From Galeruca laticollis (lineage: Eukaryota > Arthropoda > Insecta > Coleoptera > Chrysomelidae), in the NCBI GenBank assembly GCA_963921935.1, contig OY998175.1, positions 208,770,655 through 208,834,654 of the forward strand: a stretch of 64,000 bases of DNA, written 5' to 3'. Under the pieces are notes generated by a model. It was not told where the DNA came from, did not search any database, and worked only from the letters and a program-made list of their open reading frames with translations. Every line of letters starts with the position of its first letter. Position 1 is the stretch's first letter. Positions 10,955-23,514 of the stretch are shown here, piece by piece. Both the position numbers and the translations under genes were made by a program.

Positions 10955-11225
10955 TAGATATAAGAAAAGACCTAAACATAGAACCTATATTAGATTATAT
11001 AGAGGAAATGCAATTGCAATGGTGGGGATACTTACAACGCATGACGTAAGAACGTTATGTTAAGAGAATTGGAAATCAAAAATTTGGAAAAAAAACTAGA
11101 TAGACCAAGCAAATCTTAAGATATGGTTATGGCGGAAATACTGAGTAAGCGATGAAATAACTGGAAATAAGCAGAAGACCTAGCCCAGAATATGAATGAA
11201 ATGAGAGAATTTCCACAAACATAAC
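10955..11225 (+). pseudogene. Non-LTR retrotransposon 3' fragment
   Basis: A degraded frame reads DLNIEPILDYIEEMQLQWWG followed by YLQRMT and KRIGNQKF. It matches the conserved C-terminal tail of insect non-LTR polyproteins (pattern QLRWWGHLQRM...R..K..), the same broad group as the element at 2400-4105. Later stops follow. Neither end is sharp; it is a short 3' relic with no RT domain. Confidence 0.6.
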
Positions 11226-12354
11226 TACATTATCTATTTATATTATATATTATGTTCAAGTACTTTAAGATTACAGAAACTCTCAATAAATTACAGAAAA
11301 TGGTATCAACTCAGCAGACAAATGACGATAAATTCGAGATATCAAGTTCAAAAATCCTATTAATGTTCTGCTATGTTACTAACAAACGCGTATAGTAGTT
11401 TCCTTTTTAAAAAAACTCTACAATTAGAAATTAAACCAACAACTCAATTTCCTTATGAAATTAACCAAAAAAACACTCGAACGATTTAAAAATGTCTTAT
11501 TTAACCAAATGTATGTTTTTACTAATGAAATGAAGTAATTACACGGAATTATCTTTGATATAATCGTTAATACATTCATTTAATGATTACAGAATTCGAT
11601 ATTATCGTCTCCAATTTCAAGATAATTATATACACGATTCTAAAAACTTTTTCTGGCACTTCCCTAGACCAACTGGCAGAAAATATTAAATGTTAGATAA
11701 GAATCACATACATAGGCCAGGAGAATGTTGTTTTAAATTAATAAAAATAGTGTCTTATATTGTAAAAATTTAGGAAATTAATTTTATTCTGTCATGTGAA
11801 AATAGAAAAAGATACGCAACATTTTGGTGTTCCTTTTGAAATCTGTATTAAATTCTAGGTTAGGAATGTCACTAATATACACTGTGAGTTTTTATTATGG
11901 AACACCTCAATTACTCGGAGGCGTTTGCAAGATTCTTATAAATTTTGTATAAATACCATCATAAATCGGTCATATTACAACACCTGTAATGTAAATAACA
12001 CTCGATATTTTCTTTAACAAGCTATATTGGCTATTAATAACACAAACCATTTCTTGCGGGTTACATGCAGGGGGTGTGCACTTATACTTATTAAAAATGA
12101 TACGCGTTCTTCGCGCCATCTATATGTGTCACAAAGAACAAGTCAACTTCGGTTACGTTAGACTGTATTGCTCTGGTAGCTGAGGCCTTTAAATTGGGGA
12201 AGAATTAGAATTTCGGTCGCGTTCGTTAATCTCCTTGACATCCACAGACAAATAATTGAGGTTAGGCCCACTACACTTGTTGCATTATAATTTTGCCATT
12301 ATAATTGATTGCATGTTGCTTGGTTATTAATTTATTTTATTCATTTAATTCAAA
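11226..12354. other. No gene recognised
   Basis: AT-rich DNA with no frame or repeat that I can name. The stretch at about 12105-12300 is richer in GC and holds GCGCCATCTATATG; it could be the 5' region of the small exon described next. Confidence 0.25.
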
Positions 12355-12416
12355 ATGCCAGCCCCTCGAGAGCGTGTTGTTCCCAATTGCTTTAACCAAG
12401 ATCAAGATGCTCCAAA
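12355..12416 (+). CDS. Possible first coding exon, function unknown
   Basis: An ATG at 12355 opens 20 codons (MPAPRERVVPNCFNQDQDAP...) that end at a good splice donor, AAA|GTAAGTTAT at 12417. The 200 bases upstream are richer in GC than the surroundings, as expected of a transcription start region. No matching downstream exon was recognised, and no family is known to me for this peptide. This is a speculative exon based only on start codon, donor and composition. Confidence 0.2.
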
Positions 12417-12695
12417 GTAAGTTATAAATACCACTTAATTAAAATGAGTCATTTGTATTATTATTTTACATATATTCTATTCCCGTGGACGAGCATAAAA
12501 AAATATTTGGTTGGAACGAATCAATAATCTCAGTTTATTTAACCAGTCAAAAAGCATTTTAAGGGAGAAAGCAGTGTGTGGTAATCATCTTTTGGATGTA
12601 TGTAAAGAAGGGAAAAATCTTAAAAAAATGTACTTCCTGTTTTAAATTTACCTGGTAAGCATTGTATCGTAACACTATTAGATTTAAACTACTAT

Positions 12696-13227
12696 AGGTT
12701 TGTTCCAACCCATCAAAAAACCGTTCTTGGAACGGTGACGCGCATGTGCAATAGCAAAAATGCGTTCCAACCACGATAGAACCATTTAGCGAACGATAAT
12801 TGTTTGGTTCCAACCCGATTTGGTATCGTTATGGAATCGGTTCAGAAACGATGATTTCGGTACTTGACCAAAAGCAGGTATCAAGGAAACCGACTTGCGC
12901 AGTACATATATTCATATCTAGTTTTAGGTTAGTGGATTTGATTTGTTGTTTTGTTTATGTATTAGTTGAATTTTATGGGAGCGATCTTATTTATATTTGT
13001 TTGTGCTATTTGTTTATTTTTACAATATGAGTGATAACAAGGAGAATGACGTTTTTGACTCGTTCCAGTGATTTAAGACTCCCGTCACTAACCAAACCGT
13101 TTCAACCACGATCTATTTTGGAACCGTTATTAGAACGGCAAACACTTGGCGCCTGCGTAACAAATTCTTAAGAACGATTTCGATAACGATTCCGGAACGA
13201 TTAAAATTTGTGTGTTGGAACAAACCT
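12696..13227. mobile_element. MITE with AGGTTTGTTCCAAC termini and TAT duplication
   Basis: The left end is AGGTTTGTTCCAAC and the right end its exact complement GTTGGAACAAACCT. Both are flanked by TAT (12693-12695 and 13228-13230). Inside, related AACGATT/AATCGTT and GGAACG/CGTTCC blocks repeat in both orientations near each end. Length 532 bp with no domain in the internal frames. Structure matches the 8652-9129 MITE in TSD length but the termini differ. Confidence 0.75.
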
Positions 13228-13230
13228 TAT

Positions 13231-15156
13231 GTATATTGTTTATGTAGACTTCGTTGCTGGGGATAATTTAGAAGAAAGCTGCTTTCCCTTTCCACTTAAA
13301 CTATACTCTAAACTAAATTTGAACTAAGTTGTTGCAGCCTTTCCCCATTCTTAGAAATTATAAATCAATCGAATTTAAATTTTCCGCCTTATCACATTTG
13401 AATTTAACCTAACCTAACCTTAGCTAGAAACGACGACAGAACCCTTCTCTTAGTTTTTAGTGACAAATAAAGATGTCACCATATCTGGCGAGGCATTTAT
13501 TGTAAGTGAGTTGCCCGTCTTACCTCTATTATTTGTCTGTGGTTACATGACATTGAATCAGATTTTTAGTACCGAGACTAATCTTCAGGGCGGCCCTGTA
13601 GGTCTCTTCTTGAAGTAGAAATTATGGGTTAACGGTATGGTTCTGTCAAATTTGTTTTGGATTGTTGGAGTCCTGTAAGTATTTTCTTTTTTGGAGAGAA
13701 GTTATTGAGCTAATTTTTGTATTATTATTGTGTGGAGAAACATTTTTTCGACTTTGTGCGTCCAACATAATTTATCAAAATAAATGTTGCATTCCGTTTT
13801 TTGAAAATCCATCTGTGATAAGGCATATATTTTCTAATCCCAACAATGATATAAACCGATTTAAAAAATGGATAAATGCATGTAAAAACTCCGTACTCTA
13901 TGAAATGGGTTCAACTTCACTTTTTCTTAGATTTTTATTCACATGTTATTGATGAACTAGTGTGCAATATGCCATCAGTATCCACAACAGTACATGAGAT
14001 TTCAGAATGCAGTGTAACAAGCCGATCGGCTGTTACGATTTCCATCGGACTATTGTTTATTAATTTCATCGTACTAATGATTCGTATTAAAAAACTTGAT
14101 TCACTTTCATATTTTGTGTATTTAAACGATATCGTACATAAGAAAAGTCTTTTCCTATTAGTAACAACTATAAATTAGTACCTACGTTGTAGTAGTTTCA
14201 CATATTTGCTGGTGAGTGGAATTCTTGAAATATTTTTTCTCCATGTGTATTCTGTGTTTTATTTCAAATTATAATATGGGCTGGCGTTTGATGAATTTTG
14301 TATGTTCATTCCTTTTTTATTGTAAAAAGATACTTTTCATATTCTTTTGAAGCAAATTTTTAATAATTTATTTAGGGAACAAAGCGAATATGAGAAAACA
14401 GACTTCTGTTAGTTTGATTTTAAAAACTAGATTCAGTTTTTTATGTGTTGAAGCATAAGCTTCCTATCTGTTCTATCTATTCCTTCCTTCTCAGAGTTTT
14501 TCCTTAATTTTTACTCCTTTTTTTCTCTTTCCTCAGCTCTGCAGCTCCTGGGTAGGCCCTATAAATACACAACACCGATAGAAACAACACGAAGCCGGCC
14601 GGGATGTATTGAGGACCATATCTCCATCCACTAGGACCTAGCTGAGAGCTGAATAATTCCAGAACCTCACCAAGATAAGTCCTTTGTCTTATATTCAATT
14701 CATGGAAATCTAGAATTGGATATTTTTATTGTAAAACTGCGTTCGTATTCGTTTTGTATTTTGGTATTTGAATATGCAGTTAATGTGAATGATCTTATTG
14801 CTTTTATTGATTTATAAATAAATATAATTTGCTGAAACCTTTGATATTTGATTTTCAGCAATTCATATTAACTTGGACCATCGCGTTGAAATATTTTCAG
14901 TATTTCGTTTTGTTGAGTTAATGAAAATATAAAGTTTTCCAGTTTTTAACCTTCTTAGTTTTTTGTTCAGTTATTATTATCGCTTAAAAATCTGGTGGCG
15001 TCCAATTTAATATCGATTGTTCACCCCATCCCAGTGTTAGCAATGAAAATACATTAACTGAGGTCGAATTCACTGACTGAGGAAGAGTCATAAGCCGGGG
15101 AAGAACAATATCTGACAGTAGTACATCTAAAAGGTAAGAAATATGTACCTGCACTA
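13231..15156. other. No gene recognised
   Basis: Mostly AT-rich DNA. The frame at 13662-13952 has a weak zinc-finger-like spacing discussed under rejected items; the remaining frames look accidental. A TAACCTAACCTAACCTTA run lies near 13406. Confidence 0.3.
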
Positions 15157-15435
15157 GAAAAGCTTAAGTTCAAATGGTCGACCAAAATAACCTTGTGGGT
15201 TTTCCGCCATCTTGAAAAAAAGATTAAATTCAGTTTTTTCATCATAACTCGGTTCGCATTTGAGATACGACAATACTTTTTTGATGCCCTCTGTACGATC
15301 TACAATTAAGGTCCTACACATTTTTCACGTATCGATCATGGTTATCGAGATATGGATCACGAAACCATAAATTTGGGGAGAAAAATTTGTTTTTCGCTAT
15401 TTCCCGTTTTCTCGTGAACTATATCGAAAAATGTC
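15157..15435 (+). repeat. Left TIR of the nuclease element
   Basis: Inverted partner of 17822-18113, with roughly four of five bases shared by eye; best conserved near the outer end. Confidence 0.75.
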
Positions 15436-15621
15436 CAGTATAAAACTTGTAGAGCGTGCTGATATCTACAATTTTTCTTTAATTTTCGACAAGAATTACG
15501 ACCTCTATGGCGTCACAATTCGGCTCCAGCGCGCTCGACGCTACAATGTGCGTCTCGCCTTAGAGCGCGCCTATACGGCTACTTTACGATTCGTCGCTCG
15601 GAAAAATTTTGGTCTGGGCTT

Positions 15622-17577
15622 ATGTCAGACATGACGATGGAGCAGACTCTTATGCGATCCATGAGGACAACAGGACTGACTCAGGGACGGGAAATTACAA
15701 ACAGCACATCAGCATCGTGGACTTTGAGCATGGTTCAGCTTCAAAGCATTTGTGAACAAATTGAAAACTTTTCCGGAATATCTTGCTCTACAACCGAACA
15801 GCACGTCGGCATGAGACCCTCGCAGATTTCTCGAGATAATTTCGACGTTGAGAAATTGTACATGTGGCTCGCAGGTCATAATCCTTTTCCAGAGAAGAAA
15901 GAATTGATGTCTATCGGCACAGGAGTTATTGTAAACGAGAACATTAATTGTCATAGTGCACACGAAATTGTTCGCGACATGATGACTAAAATCATAGGAG
16001 CGGATTTCGGGTCCTTGTCATTCACAAGGAAGGATAAAGTGCTCTCTTTATCGGCAGTTAATACCAGCATTACAATAGACTCTCGCGAGTCGCAGAGGAG
16101 GGCCTCATTGACCCACTCATTATAAACCTAATACCAGCATTACAATCGACGAGTCACTAGTTCCGATCGATCCATTGTTGCTTTTCCAAAGAATGTGCCT
16201 AACGAAGAACTCCGAGATTGACCTGATAAAATTTCTAGCATACGAGCTCGCTCCATTCCGATTGTCATTGTTCACCGAAGGAGAAATGCGAAAAGGAACA
16301 AAGTCGCTATTATACAATGCCGTCGAACCTTTGACAGAAAATTTACAGCCTAGTAACAGACATCATCACTTAGTCCACGGTGGTTTCCTTCTGCATAACG
16401 TTGTTTGGCGTCGAATTGAGACGTTTGACCTCATCTGCAAGAAATATGTCACATACGTGCAACAAGACTTTGGACAAAGTGTGACAATTGCATTCGACGG
16501 TTATCCGACTGACATGAGACTCGCAGGAACTAAAACTTCGGAAAGGGCACGACGTTCAAGGAAGAACCAATGACCAGAGTTCACGTTTGATGAAACTACT
16601 GCTCCGAAAGTTAGCCAGGAGAAGTTTCGTGCACGGGACCAAAATAAAAACAACTTAATACATATGTTTCGCCGTTACTTTACAAATACCGGAATAAAAG
16701 TAGAGCAGGCTTTTGAGGATGCTGATACCCTCATTGTAACCACAGCAATTAGAGTAGCATCGTTTCACGACTCTGTGGAAATCGTCGGCAAAGATATCGA
16801 TCTCTTGGTTTTAATTTTCGGACTTGCACAGAACAGAATTTTTTTTTTCGCAAACAAACTAGCTAAAGGCAAAATAACGGCAAAACTGTACTCTCCGAAT
16901 AGTTTCAAGCATGATAAGTCTATTCTTGAGAACATTCTTCTCATCCATGCCTTCAGCGGTTGTGACACCACGTCATATTTTTATAATATTGGAAAGTCGA
17001 AATTCATCAGCACCCTCGAGAACAACTCGACCCACTTGTCATGAGTAGAAAGCTATTCCTTATCGCTATGTATGGTGGTCCTAAAGAGGACACAACGATG
17101 GATATTTTGCGATTCCACCGCTTTGCAGAATCAATGACGACAAATAATATTAATAATCTTCCACTGCTTCCACCAACGGAAAGCGCAGTCCGCCAACACG
17201 TTTTCCGGACATCTCTACAGGTACAAACGTGGCTCGGAATTTTCAAAGATCCTCAGGAATGGGGTTGGCAACTGACTAATTATGGGCTTAAACCAAATTG
17301 CACCACTACTGCCGCACCCGCTCCACCTGAACTTTTAAAACTCATTTCGTGCAAATGTAAAGGAAAGTGTGAGGCTGCTTGTGGGTCCAGGAAAGCAGGA
17401 ATTAGTTGCTCCGTAATTTTCCTGCAGTGTATTGGACAGACATGCAACAATGTCGCCAGAGTCGAGATTTTATTCAACGACTATCACGATTATGATGATT
17501 ATGATTTTATGAGTCTACCAAGGAAGAAATTCTATAGCCAGGACCATCAAAACGACGAGAAACATGTGAAAAAATAA
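15622..17577 (+). pseudogene. FEN/PIN-like nuclease family protein with C-terminal CXC domain
   Basis: One gene in pieces: frame 1 (15622-16122), frame 2 (16175-17044, with a stop at 16571), frame 1 again (17041-17577). The N-terminal part has the family block STTEQHVGMRPSQISRDN and ELMSIGTGV. The nuclease-like part follows: ELAPFRLSLFTEGEMRKGTK, HGGFLLHNVVW, IAFDGYPTDM, then three acidic blocks EDADTLIV, GKDIDLLVLI and FSGCDTTSYF. Their order and spacing resemble the E-x-E/D, D-x-D and GCD blocks of FEN/XPG-like nucleases; this fold assignment is my inference. The C-terminus has QVQTWLG and EWGWQ, then a cysteine cluster CKCKGKCEAACGSRKAGISC like Tesmin/TSO1 CXC domains. Proteins of this type are abundant but unnamed in arthropod genomes. 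It is the sole gene inside the TIRs and is inactive here. Confidence 0.75.
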
Positions 17578-17821
17578 CCACCTATAATTATTATTTTTTG
17601 CTGCATAAAAATTATTTGATCAATAACTTTCATGTGTTTGATTTATAATTTGGCTGGTTTATTAATTTATTTTGTATTGCAATAATTCCCTGAACAACCT
17701 TTCATAACCTAACCGTGCGAGCGGATAAATCAAAACCGGGCACAGTTTTACTGACTTTGCGGCGAGCTAGAGGTTGTAATTTTTCTCGATAATAAAAAAT
17801 AAGTCTGTAGGTCTGAACTGA

Positions 17822-18113
17822 ACATTTTTCGATATCTTTCACGAGAAAAAAGGAAATAGCGAAAAACAATTTTTTTCTCCTCAAATTTATGGGTTTTTTC
17901 ATCGATATCTCGATTACGATGATCGATACGTGAAAAATGTATACAGCCTTAATTATAGATCGTACAGATAACAACAAAAAAGTATTGAATAAAAATTTTC
18001 GTATCTCAACGGAGAACCGAGTTATGATGAAAAAACTGAATTGAACCCTTTTTTTCAAGATGGCGGAAAACCCACAAGGTTATTTTGGTCGACAATTTGA
18101 ACTTAAGCATTTC
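17822..18113 (-). repeat. Right TIR of the nuclease element
   Basis: Inverted partner of 15157-15435; contains small insertions relative to it. Confidence 0.75.
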
Positions 18114-18679
18114 CAAATGTATATAATGACTGGACTATAATTGTAGTAAAATAAACATGTATTTAATCATCAATTAAATACTCATTTTTGTAGATAATAT
18201 TCATCTATTATTACCATAAACCAGAGCGGGGTTCCTAAACACATTCTAACTCCCAAAAAAAAACAAAAAAGGATGCAGCCCTCAAAAAATGAAACATAAG
18301 ATACATCATGGAGAGGAGTAGGAAAAAATCATTCAAACGTAGGATGTTTGAAGCTGAGAGTCACGATCTTGTAGGTAGTGTATATTGTCGCTCCGAAAGA
18401 ACTATGCATCTTTTGTATCGTAACCTAGAACTAGGAATAGTAAATGCTTCTGATTAAATGTTACTGATTAAATGACCTTTTATTTCCCTTTCCAACCCTA
18501 TATTTGCAGGACCACTACTCCGAAAAACTGTTATAAAGAAACTGAAGGCTACCTAATTCAAAAAATTGATGGTTTCATAAGTGCGGATCGTATTAAATGA
18601 TGTTTGTAGACAATTCAATATTTCAAAAATAATCAAATTGTCCCGTCAGTATCAATATTTAAATTAACGTTATAAAAGT
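18114..18679. other. No gene recognised
   Basis: AT-rich, no frame of note. It separates the nuclease element from the Penelope-like copy. Confidence 0.25.
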
Positions 18680-21290
18680 ATCTGTTTCTAAAAAATTGCA
18701 CAATATAATGAAAGAATTATATAAATTAAAAAAAAATTGACAACTGTTTCAATAATAGTGTTTTAAATGAAACTAACGGTTTCTAGTTAATTCCACAATA
18801 TAATAAAAGTTATTGAAAATTCTAAAAAATTGACAATTGTTTCGATAAATCAATATCATCGTCAGAATGATAGAAGTTACATTTCATTTGATGCCTACCT
18901 GATGTTAGTAGTTGTTTTTGGCTAGACCAAGAAGTGACCTAACTTATGATTTACTTAATATATGTTTATAGAAAAAAGAAGATGTGATATCACAAATATT
19001 AAAGCTTAGATATTATTAGTCCTATGGTGATATCCTGGATATCATTTTTCCAATTAAGATCAGTATAACTGTGCAATGATACAGAAAACCAGGAAAACTA
19101 TATCTGCTGATCTTTACAATTATCATTTAAGAAGACAGTTTATTACTGGAGAACTCCCTAGATTTAACTGTTCATTGACAACTTCATATTGTGGGTTTCT
19201 TAAATGTCTTCTAATTTCCAATTCTTCAAGGAAATCCAGTTCTTGTTTCTATTCAGAAATATGCAGCACTTCTAGTTTTGTGTTAGGTGTCAATGAATGA
19301 TTGGTATCAAGTAGATGTTTTGCGTAGTGGGATTTATCTGGTTGTTTTAATCTGTATGCTCGTAAGTGTTCACTGTATCGGATTTCAAAATTTCCAAGGG
19401 TCTGATCAGCTTGTTTAGGAAATATTAGTTGTAATGCCACTTTTTCCTCTTTTTTACTAATTAGCTTATTTATCATATCTAGTGGATAACCGTTGGATGT
19501 TGCTATTTGTCTAATTGTATTAATCTCTCTATCAAAATTACATTTGTTCATAGGAACTGAAAAAGCTCTATGTATCATTGAATTATATGCCGCTAGTCTG
19601 TGTGACATAGGGTGATTGGAATTGAATGGAATTGTCACATCAGTCTGTGTTGGTTTTCGGTAAATTGAATAATCAAGTACATTATTAACTCTTTGAATTT
19701 TTAAATCAAGAAAATTGATTGAGTTATTTTCTTCAATTTCCAATGTAAATTTAATTTTTGGGTGTAAAATATTGATGTGGTTGAAAAATATATCTAATTG
19801 TCGTTCACTACCCATAATACAAGCTAATATGTCATATACATATCTATACCAAAATAAAATATTGTTCGAAATATTACTTTCAAAGATCTTTCTTTCTAAA
19901 TTGTCCATAAAAATGTTTGCTAAAATAGGTGATATAGGGTTTCCCATTGGTAAACCTTCATTTTGAATATATATCTTATTGTCAAAAGTGAAATAATTCT
20001 GATTAATGCATACATCAAATAAATTAAGTATATCTGATATTATTCCTGGATTAATATTTCTATCTTCTAGTAATTTTCTTACAAGTATTAGACATTCTTT
20101 AGGTGGAATTTTAGTAAACATATTAGTTACATCGAACGAAATGAGTTTATAGTTATCTTGCAAGTGGATTGCTTTCAACTTTTTGATTAGTTCTATTGAA
20201 TTTCTAATTGAGTACTGTAATTCATATCCGTAACTATTGAGTATATTGTTGAGCTTCTTTACCAATATATTATTAGGAGCTTCAACATAAGAAACTACAG
20301 GTCTAATTGGTTTCGTTATTTTATGTAATTTAACGGTTCCATATAGTTCTGGACAATGAGGATTCTTATGTACGATAGACCTCTTTTCGTAATCACTTAA
20401 AAGATAATTTGAATTATTAACAATATCCCTTACATTATTAGAAAACTTTTTTGTTGGGTCTGCTTTAAGAACTTTTACATCGCTAGATTCTATAAAGTCA
20501 TATATTTTGGAATTGTAATTTTCAGTCGTCAAAATGACAGTTGTGTTCCTCTTATCAGAGTTTGTAACTGTTAGGTTATTATCTTCTATCTTCTTTTTTA
20601 TTGCATTTAAAACTGTAATGTAATTTTTGTTTGACGTTTAACTTTTGAAGGTTCAATATTTTTGATTAAATTGGCAATTTTTAATTTCTCATAAAGAAAA
20701 TTATTTGAATTAGATTTTAAAGCTATTTCTGACTCTGTAGCTATAATTTGTTTAATATTATTCGTAAATTTTGGTGGTATGCTGTATTTTAAACCTTTAT
20801 TTAATAGTTCTATTTCACTATCTGTAAAATTAGTGTCTGAAAGGTTTTCAAATCGTGGTGCAAAGTGTGTTGGTATGTAGGTACTTACAGTTTCATGATG
20901 TTTTGAGTATTGAATTTTATGTTGTGTGTGTTCAAGATTCTGCAGCTTCTTTTCTTGTTTCTTAAATTTCTTATGCTTCATCGTGCTGACACTTTCTCTA
21001 ATTTTGTCATCCAAACAGTCAAATTCTACTGGATGTAATTGGAATGTGGATTCTGAATGTACAACTTTTATGTAGTTGTCTAAGGAGTCTCTAACTTTGA
21101 ACCATTTCTTACATTCTGCTTTTATCCAAACTCGTTGAGCACATTTTATAGCTTTTTGTGCTTGTGGTGTTTTAGTATGACATTTTATATTCACATAATT
21201 AACTGTTCCAATATTTAAAAAATTGTCAATTTTCATCATTTCTTCATTATATTGTGGAATTTTTTAGAAACAGTTTCATTTATAACGGCA
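18680..21290 (-). mobile_element. Penelope-like element, copy 1 (longest)
   Basis: The coding part is 19123-21239 (minus). The 3' untranslated part, 18770-19122, matches the 3' parts of the copies at 35.1 and 58.1 kb (for example CATCGTCAGAATGA and TTTCATTTGATGCCTACCTG). Within 18685-18850 a unit of about 100 bp (TTTCTA...CACAATATAAT...TTGACAA.TGTTTC) occurs twice. The related motif CATTATATTGTGGAATT recurs just outside the 5' end at 21247. Such terminal and tandem duplications are usual for Penelope-like elements. Confidence 0.8.
19123..21239 (-). pseudogene. Penelope-like RT plus partial GIY-YIG endonuclease, copy 1
   Basis: Reading from 21239, the N-terminal region (KKFKKQEKKLQNLEHTQHK, PRFENLSDTNF) runs to about 20610, where a frameshift occurs. 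The RT region continues to 19249: ELYGTVKLHK, RPVVSYVEAPNNI, YKLISFDVTNMFTKIP, NEGLPMGNPISPILANIF and FLDLKIQRV, then SIYRKPTQTDVTIPFNSNHP. The catalytic YVDD reads YVYD at 19831-19842, so one catalytic aspartate is lost. After LIFPKQ about 70 residues present in the 58.5 kb copy are deleted, including the GIY half of the endonuclease; the remainder reads NFEIRYSEHLRAYRLKQPDK. A TAG stop replaces a Lys codon at 19249, and the original end is at 19123. It is therefore inactive. Confidence 0.88.
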
Positions 21291-23049
21291 CATAGTAGTT
21301 CCCAGACTAATCTTCAGTTAGCGCTCGATTTTGTCTCCATTGGATAACATTGGCAAGAACCGTCTCTAAGGGTTTGTGGTTTGTGATTAATAATTAAACT
21401 ATAAGTAAAACTACAGTCAACGGTTATCAAGGATCTCTATTGTCACCCATGTTTAGTTTATCTTCTTTTTTTGAATCCCATTTGGCCTTTGCCACATAGC
21501 AACATTTATTACACTATAAACCTAAATCTATAAAGATGTGCAATTCTACAATTGAGGCGTTCCATTCTTAAAACGTCACACTGTATGAAATTGACCTAAT
21601 ATACTTCACATACATAAACATATATAAATCTGCTACATCAAATCAGTCATTGACAATAGTAACAAATTTAGCTCAAACTTATAATTAAAGACCAACAGAA
21701 TTAGCAAAAAATTTCATGTGGTCCTTAACGAATTCTGATACTTTGGATCTATAAATTGTAGCTGCCACGGTTGAACGGATTGGTTCGCTGTTTGCTAACC
21801 AAGACGATTCGGGATCAAACCCGGGACGTGAAAACATCAGAAAAATAGAAATTCGGCGCGCCACCTGTCGGAAGACAATGGCAAACAGCTGGCAGTATCC
21901 TGTCAAGTACAGATTCTCAACATAAACTGTAGGTTAATTATAACTGTGGTAACTGGAGAGCACAACACAGGACATGAAGTAAGAAATAGAAGGGTCAAAA
22001 GGAAGCAAGCAAATCTTCTACCATTTGGATATGGAACTTCTCACTCATATATGGAAATATACGCTAGTATTATAATTTCAGACTTTCAAATATCGCTTAG
22101 TTCAGATTCTAGCACGTTTGATTAAATAATTGAAAAGTCTACATCTATCGTACGGTAAAATGGAGAACTGAGAAATAGGAACTGGCCTATTTTAATAGTT
22201 TTGACAGGTGCGTTTCGCTTTCATATTCAGTGAGTGTCCACTTTTCTTAAATCGGGTAAAATAAAACCAGGTAATTAAATTTGAAAAATGTTTGTTTCAG
22301 AAATAACCCCATTTAGAGAAAAAAAGGAAGAGAGGTTTGTAATGAGGGGTAGATTTGGTGATACGGTTTGGTGTGTGTGGTCTCTTGAAATGGTTGGCAG
22401 ATGTCATGTAATTTTATGCCTATTAAAATCAAAATAATCTTTATTTAGTTTATTTCGTGTAAATTGTCTTGAAAAACATAATCTAGGGAAAATGTATTTA
22501 CCGATGTTTTGTTTGTTCTGAAAAGAAAAATAATTTGGTTAAGTTAGATTTATCAACAGGTAGGAGTTTGATATATCTAGTGCTAGTTGATGTTTTATAT
22601 ACGTTAGTCCTAAGATAACTCCACATAAAGAATCCAAAGATGTAAGGTCTGGCGATCGATAGGGCTATTTAATTCTTCTCGTAATTGAATTTTTTGAAGA
22701 GATGATGGAGCATTGCCTTGTTCTGTTGGCGCCAAACATTTTTTCTACTACTAGCTATGAAGTCGACAGCAAACTAAGAAGTTGCATTATTCTATTAGTG
22801 GTCAATACTTTTTCTACTGTTAACCTGGGTCAATAATGGACGAATTCAAATGTTTTGAGGATACAGGGATTCACATAAACTTATGAAACATAATTTTGTA
22901 TACCCAGAAGATTACCTTTAACGTAATCTTGGTGCTGGGTCAATGATAACTGTCTTCACCACCTTGGTGTATTTGTGAGGTACGAAGTTTGTCATTGCAT
23001 ATAACAACGTTTCTCTAATCAACAGGAGGATTGTAAACAAGCAGTAGAA
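21291..23049. other. No gene recognised
   Basis: No frame with a recognisable domain. The part at 22980-23049 is probably the upstream remainder of the pogo-type tail that follows. Confidence 0.3.
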
Positions 23050-23514
23050 GTGTCACAAATAGAATTAGATGTCAAAGAAACCGGGCCTTCTACATTAGAT
23101 AGGGCAGGTGCTTCTAAATCGCAAGAACCAAGTCCTTCTACGTCAAAAGCAACATGTGCATTAATAGAAAAAGTTAAGCTTACTATACAAGAGGTATCGC
23201 TGTTGCCAGTAGCTGCACCAAAACTTGAAGCGAAGAGAGGAAGAAAGCCCGAGATATGTGGTCATGTGAACAGTACATCGAGCGAGAAAAGTGAAAAGAA
23301 GAATAATACAAGAGGACGAGGACAATAATAACTCGTACAATATTGATAGTGACGAAGAATCTGATGCTACTTGCATATATTGTAATGGGGTATACTCTTA
23401 GTCTCGTGCTAGAGAAACTTGGATTAGATGTCAGAAATGCCTGTCCTGGTGCCACTGTGATTGCGCTGGAGTACCTGAACAAACTAAATTGTTTGTTTGC
23501 GAGCTATGCCAGTA
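23050..23514 (+). pseudogene. Pogo/Tigger-type transposase, C-terminal tail with zinc finger
   Basis: This is the end of a jerky/pogo-type DDE transposase without the catalytic domain. A serine-rich linker (SKSQEPSPSTSKAT) is followed by PKLEAKRGRKP, the usual proline/arginine stretch behind the DDE domain. After a frameshift near 23310 comes an acidic run (DEDNNNSYNIDSDEESD) and a PHD-like zinc finger: CIYCNGVYS, a stop at 23398-23400, then WIRCQKCLSWCHCDCAGVP and FVCELCQ, ending TAG at 23512-23514. Spacing C-x2-C...C-x2-C...H-x2-C...C-x2-C is kept. The main domain is absent, so this is a 5'-truncated relic. Confidence 0.7.

Larger units (their letters stand above)
15157..18113 (+). mobile_element. 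TIR element carrying a FEN/PIN-like nuclease with CXC cluster
   Basis: About 280 bp inverted repeats bound the segment: 15157-15435 against 17822-18113. Outer shared blocks are GCTTAAGTTCAAAT, GACCAAAATAACCTTGTGGG and TTTTCCGCCATCTT; inner blocks include TTTTTCGCTATTTCC and TCGAAAAATGT. The only coding content found is the plus-strand gene at 15622-17577. No DDE transposase was seen. No convincing target duplication was found, so the exact ends are approximate. Confidence 0.7.

Noticed and set aside
13662..13952. Frame with C...CC...KKWINAC spacing, reminiscent of a THAP zinc finger
   Set aside because: Only the RFKKWINAC piece resembles THAP; the first cysteine pair, the AVPY-type end and a sensible start are missing, and the flanks are AT-rich.
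14504..14698. 64-codon minus-strand frame with a hydrophobic stretch
   Set aside because: No known domain, no regulatory or splice context; probably accidental.
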